A stretch of DNA of 6,156 nt from Verrucomicrobiota bacterium (GTDB lineage: Bacteria; Verrucomicrobiota; Verrucomicrobiae; Chthoniobacterales; UBA10450): assembly GCA_003219495.1 (NCBI GenBank), contig QHOZ01000195.1, forward strand, positions 1 to 6,156, written 5' to 3'. The position numbers and the translations under genes were made by a program. Of this stretch, positions 4,546 through 6,156 are shown piece after piece. The notes beneath the pieces are model-generated. The model was not told where the DNA came from. It saw nothing but the letters and a program-made list of their open reading frames with translations, and searched no databases. Position 1 is the stretch's first letter; the number at the start of each line of letters is the position of its first letter.

Positions 4546-5901
4546 ATGCGCTGGCGCCTAGCGCTGTTTGCCGTCTTTTGGATCGACATCGTCATAGTAG
4601 TCGACGCGCAGATCGTTGAAGTCGGACAAGCGCAGAATCAGGCCTACTTCGGAACGATCACCGTCGTCGATTCGAAAGACGTTCTCTCGCTCCAACCCGA
4701 ACTCGTTGTCGCGCAAACAACGCTCATCGCGCAAAACGAACCGCTCTCGCCTTCGGAATTCAATCCCGATCCCGGCGCGATGCAGCGCGAGCAGCCCGAA
4801 GAAGAACAACCGATCGAACTTTTCCCGCCGATCTTGCCGCAGACGCCGGACTACGGTGAGGAAGCGTTGCCGCGCTCGCTTCAACTTCCGCGCAAAGGCG
4901 TTCGCGAAACTGTTTCGCGCCGGACGAAACTCAAACCCGAGCAGTATCCGCTTTCCGAGCAGGGCGAAGGTGTTCTGCCGTCATCGCAACCGGAACCGAA
5001 TCGTTGGTTCATTGGGTTCGGCCGCTGGAAACGTTACGCCGATCCTTCCACCGAAACGCCGTACCAATCAGCGCCGCAACTTTGGCATCCTTATTTGCAA
5101 AGCACGCTCAAAGGCGACGCGCCGATCGTCGGTCAGGATATTTTTCTAAACATCACCGCGGAAGATTTCTTCCAATACGAAACGCGAAAACTGCCGACGC
5201 CGAGTGGCGTGAGCACGGCCCGCCCGAACAGCTCGGAGTTCTTCGGCCTGAGCGACCAGGATTTTTGGTCCAACGACTTTTCGATCGGTGTCGACCTTTT
5301 CAAGGGCGAGACCGCGTTCAAGCCGATCGACTGGGCGTTGCGGCTGCTCGGCGTTTATAATCACAACTACATCGACGTTGAAGAGAACAATGTCGTGAAC
5401 CCGAATCCGCAAAAGGGAACGACGCGCGAAAAAGAATTCTGGTCGTTGCAGGAAGCGTTCGCCGAAGTTCATCTGCGCGACCTTACGAACAATTACGATT
5501 TCATCTCGATGCGCGTCGGTATGCAGCCGTTCGTGAGCGATTTCCGCGGATTCATTTTCAACGACACGAATCTTGGCGTTCGGATTTTCGGGAACTACGA
5601 CAATAACCGCTGGCAGTACAACGTCGCCGCGTTCGACATGCGCGAGAAGGACACTTATTCCGACCTCAACGAATTCGATCCGCGCAAACAACAGGTCTAC
5701 GTCGCGAATGTTTTCCGGCAGGACTTGATTTGGAAAGGTTACACCGGCGAGCTCACGTTCCTCCGTCGTGAACCATTATTTACAAGCGTACTATTTAGGT
5801 TGGACGGGCGACGGACACATCGGCCCGCTCAACATCGATCACGCGCTCTATCAGGTCCTCGGCGAGGACAGCTTCAACGGAATCGCCGGCCAACGCGCTG
5901 A
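4546..5901 (+). CDS. Probable outer-membrane barrel protein, 5' part, frame lost near 5760-5775
   Basis: The ATG at 4546 opens a hydrophobic export segment (MRWRLALFAVFWIDIVIVVDA, possible cleavage after Ala21), although an Asp at 14 makes it an imperfect signal. Residues 64-155 are rich in Pro, Glu and Gln, likely a flexible periplasmic spacer. From about 156 on the protein alternates aromatic, charged and Asn-rich stretches (GFGRWKRY, QSTLKGDAPIVGQDIFLN, FIFNDTNLGVRIFGNYDNN, FDMREKDTYSDLNEFDPR), typical of a large beta-barrel outer-membrane protein. I recall similar uncharacterised proteins in Acidobacteriota and Verrucomicrobiota but cannot give a function. After about residue 405 (GYTGELTF, up to 5760) the frame turns into basic, non-barrel sequence (GRRTHRPAQHRSR) ending at TGA 5899-5901, while the true continuation lies in the next frame. 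A TTG at 4507 would add 13 residues ahead of the signal and is less likely. No Shine-Dalgarno sequence is visible. Confidence 0.72.
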   Translation: MRWRLALFAVFWIDIVIVVDAQIVEVGQAQNQAYFGTITVVDSKDVLSLQPELVVAQTTLIAQNEPLSPSEFNPDPGAMQREQPEEEQPIELFPPILPQTPDYGEEALPRSLQLPRKGVRETVSRRTKLKPEQYPLSEQGEGVLPSSQPEPNRWFIGFGRWKRYADPSTETPYQSAPQLWHPYLQSTLKGDAPIVGQDIFLNITAEDFFQYETRKLPTPSGVSTARPNSSEFFGLSDQDFWSNDFSIGVDLFKGETAFKPIDWALRLLGVYNHNYIDVEENNVVNPNPQKGTTREKEFWSLQEAFAEVHLRDLTNNYDFISMRVGMQPFVSDFRGFIFNDTNLGVRIFGNYDNNRWQYNVAAFDMREKDTYSDLNEFDPRKQQVYVANVFRQDLIWKGYTGELTFLRREPLFTSVLFRLDGRRTHRPAQHRSRALSGPRRGQLQRNRRPTR

Positions 5902-6156
5902 CATCAACGCGCAAATGGCCGCGCTCGAAGTGTCGATCGACAAAGATTGGATGCGCCACAAGTTGTCGATCTTTTACGCGAGCGGTGATTCAAAACCGGC
6001 GGACGATGAAGCGACCGGCTTCGACACCGTTTTCGACCGCCCATTTTTCATCGGCGGGCCGTTTAGCTTTTACTCGCACCAGGGATTCAATCTCGCCGGC
6101 ACGTCGGTGAACTTTAAACAGCGCGACAGTTTGGTGATCGATTTCCGCACGAGCAA
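5774..6156 (+). pseudogene. Barrel protein, 3' part in shifted frame (runs off right edge)
   Basis: The frame one base on from the 5' part is open from 5729 (after a TGA at 5726) to the window edge. From 5774 it reads HYLQAYYLGWTGDGHIGPLN, later YQVLGEDSFN, INAQMAALEVSIDKDWMRH, FYASGDSKPADDEATGFD, FFIGGPFSFYSHQGFN and KQRDSLVIDFRTS. These are aromatic, alternating, barrel-like segments and clearly continue the upstream protein. It has no start of its own except an internal ATG at 5915-5917, so it is the downstream portion of a gene broken by a frameshift. Whether the break is a real mutation, a deletion or a sequencing/assembly error cannot be told here. The missing stop is simply the window edge. 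Confidence 0.75.

Noticed and set aside
5146..5691. A 181-codon minus-strand open frame opposite the barrel gene
   Set aside because: It is antisense to the barrel protein and its Val/Glu/Arg pattern mirrors the sense codons.
5755..5803. Programmed ribosomal frameshift as the cause of the frame change
   Set aside because: No slippery heptamer, shifty stop codon or internal Shine-Dalgarno sequence is visible near the switch.
1..6156. CRISPR array, tRNA/rRNA gene, insertion sequence, phage or defence genes
   Set aside because: I saw no regularly spaced repeats, no tRNA-like cloverleaf, no transposase motifs and no terminal repeats on either strand.

Overview
The window looks like a chromosomal stretch from a Gram-negative, probably soil-type bacterium of moderate GC content (mid-50s percent by eye). 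Two secreted-type proteins and a likely outer-membrane beta-barrel protein point to a diderm. The style of the proteins (secreted propeller protein with a GDVFAGV-type repeat, tandem HbpS/GlcG protein, EntS-type MFS carrier) resembles Verrucomicrobiota (Chthoniobacterales) or Acidobacteriota. That placement rests on recall of family style, not on a marker gene. I see no rRNA, tRNA, CRISPR, transposon or phage gene.

Layout, left to right. Positions 1-241 (minus) hold the first 80 codons of a secreted or membrane-anchored beta-propeller-like protein that leaves the window on the left. Positions 242-441 are intergenic with small inverted repeats. Positions 442-4425 (minus) hold three genes packed head to tail and probably co-transcribed, in transcription order: a 571-residue exported protein with two HbpS/GlcG-type domains (2710-4425), a 12-helix MFS exporter of the EntS/MFS_3 type (1238-2653), and a 261-residue nitrilase-superfamily amidase with an intact Glu-Lys-Cys triad (442-1227). 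Gaps are 57 and 10 bases. Positions 4426-4545 form a divergent intergenic region. From 4546 to the right edge (plus) lies a large exported, probably outer-membrane barrel protein whose reading frame breaks near 5760-5775 and continues in the next frame to the window edge.

How the genes may work together: the exported HbpS-like protein and the barrel protein are divergently transcribed from one 120-base region, so they may share control. The MFS carrier and amidase follow the HbpS-like gene. A link to heme, siderophore or small-molecule handling can be imagined from family names, but nothing in the sequence proves it; the amidase looks like ordinary metabolite-repair housekeeping.

No clearly new system is visible. 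The points most worth a second look are the frame break in the barrel gene (with an AT-rich, TTA-containing patch right at the break), the tandem HbpS architecture with a Lys6/Pro6 linker and a lone pair of cysteines, a hairpin abutting the MFS start codon, and an identical 13-base string starting at the stop codons of two successive genes.
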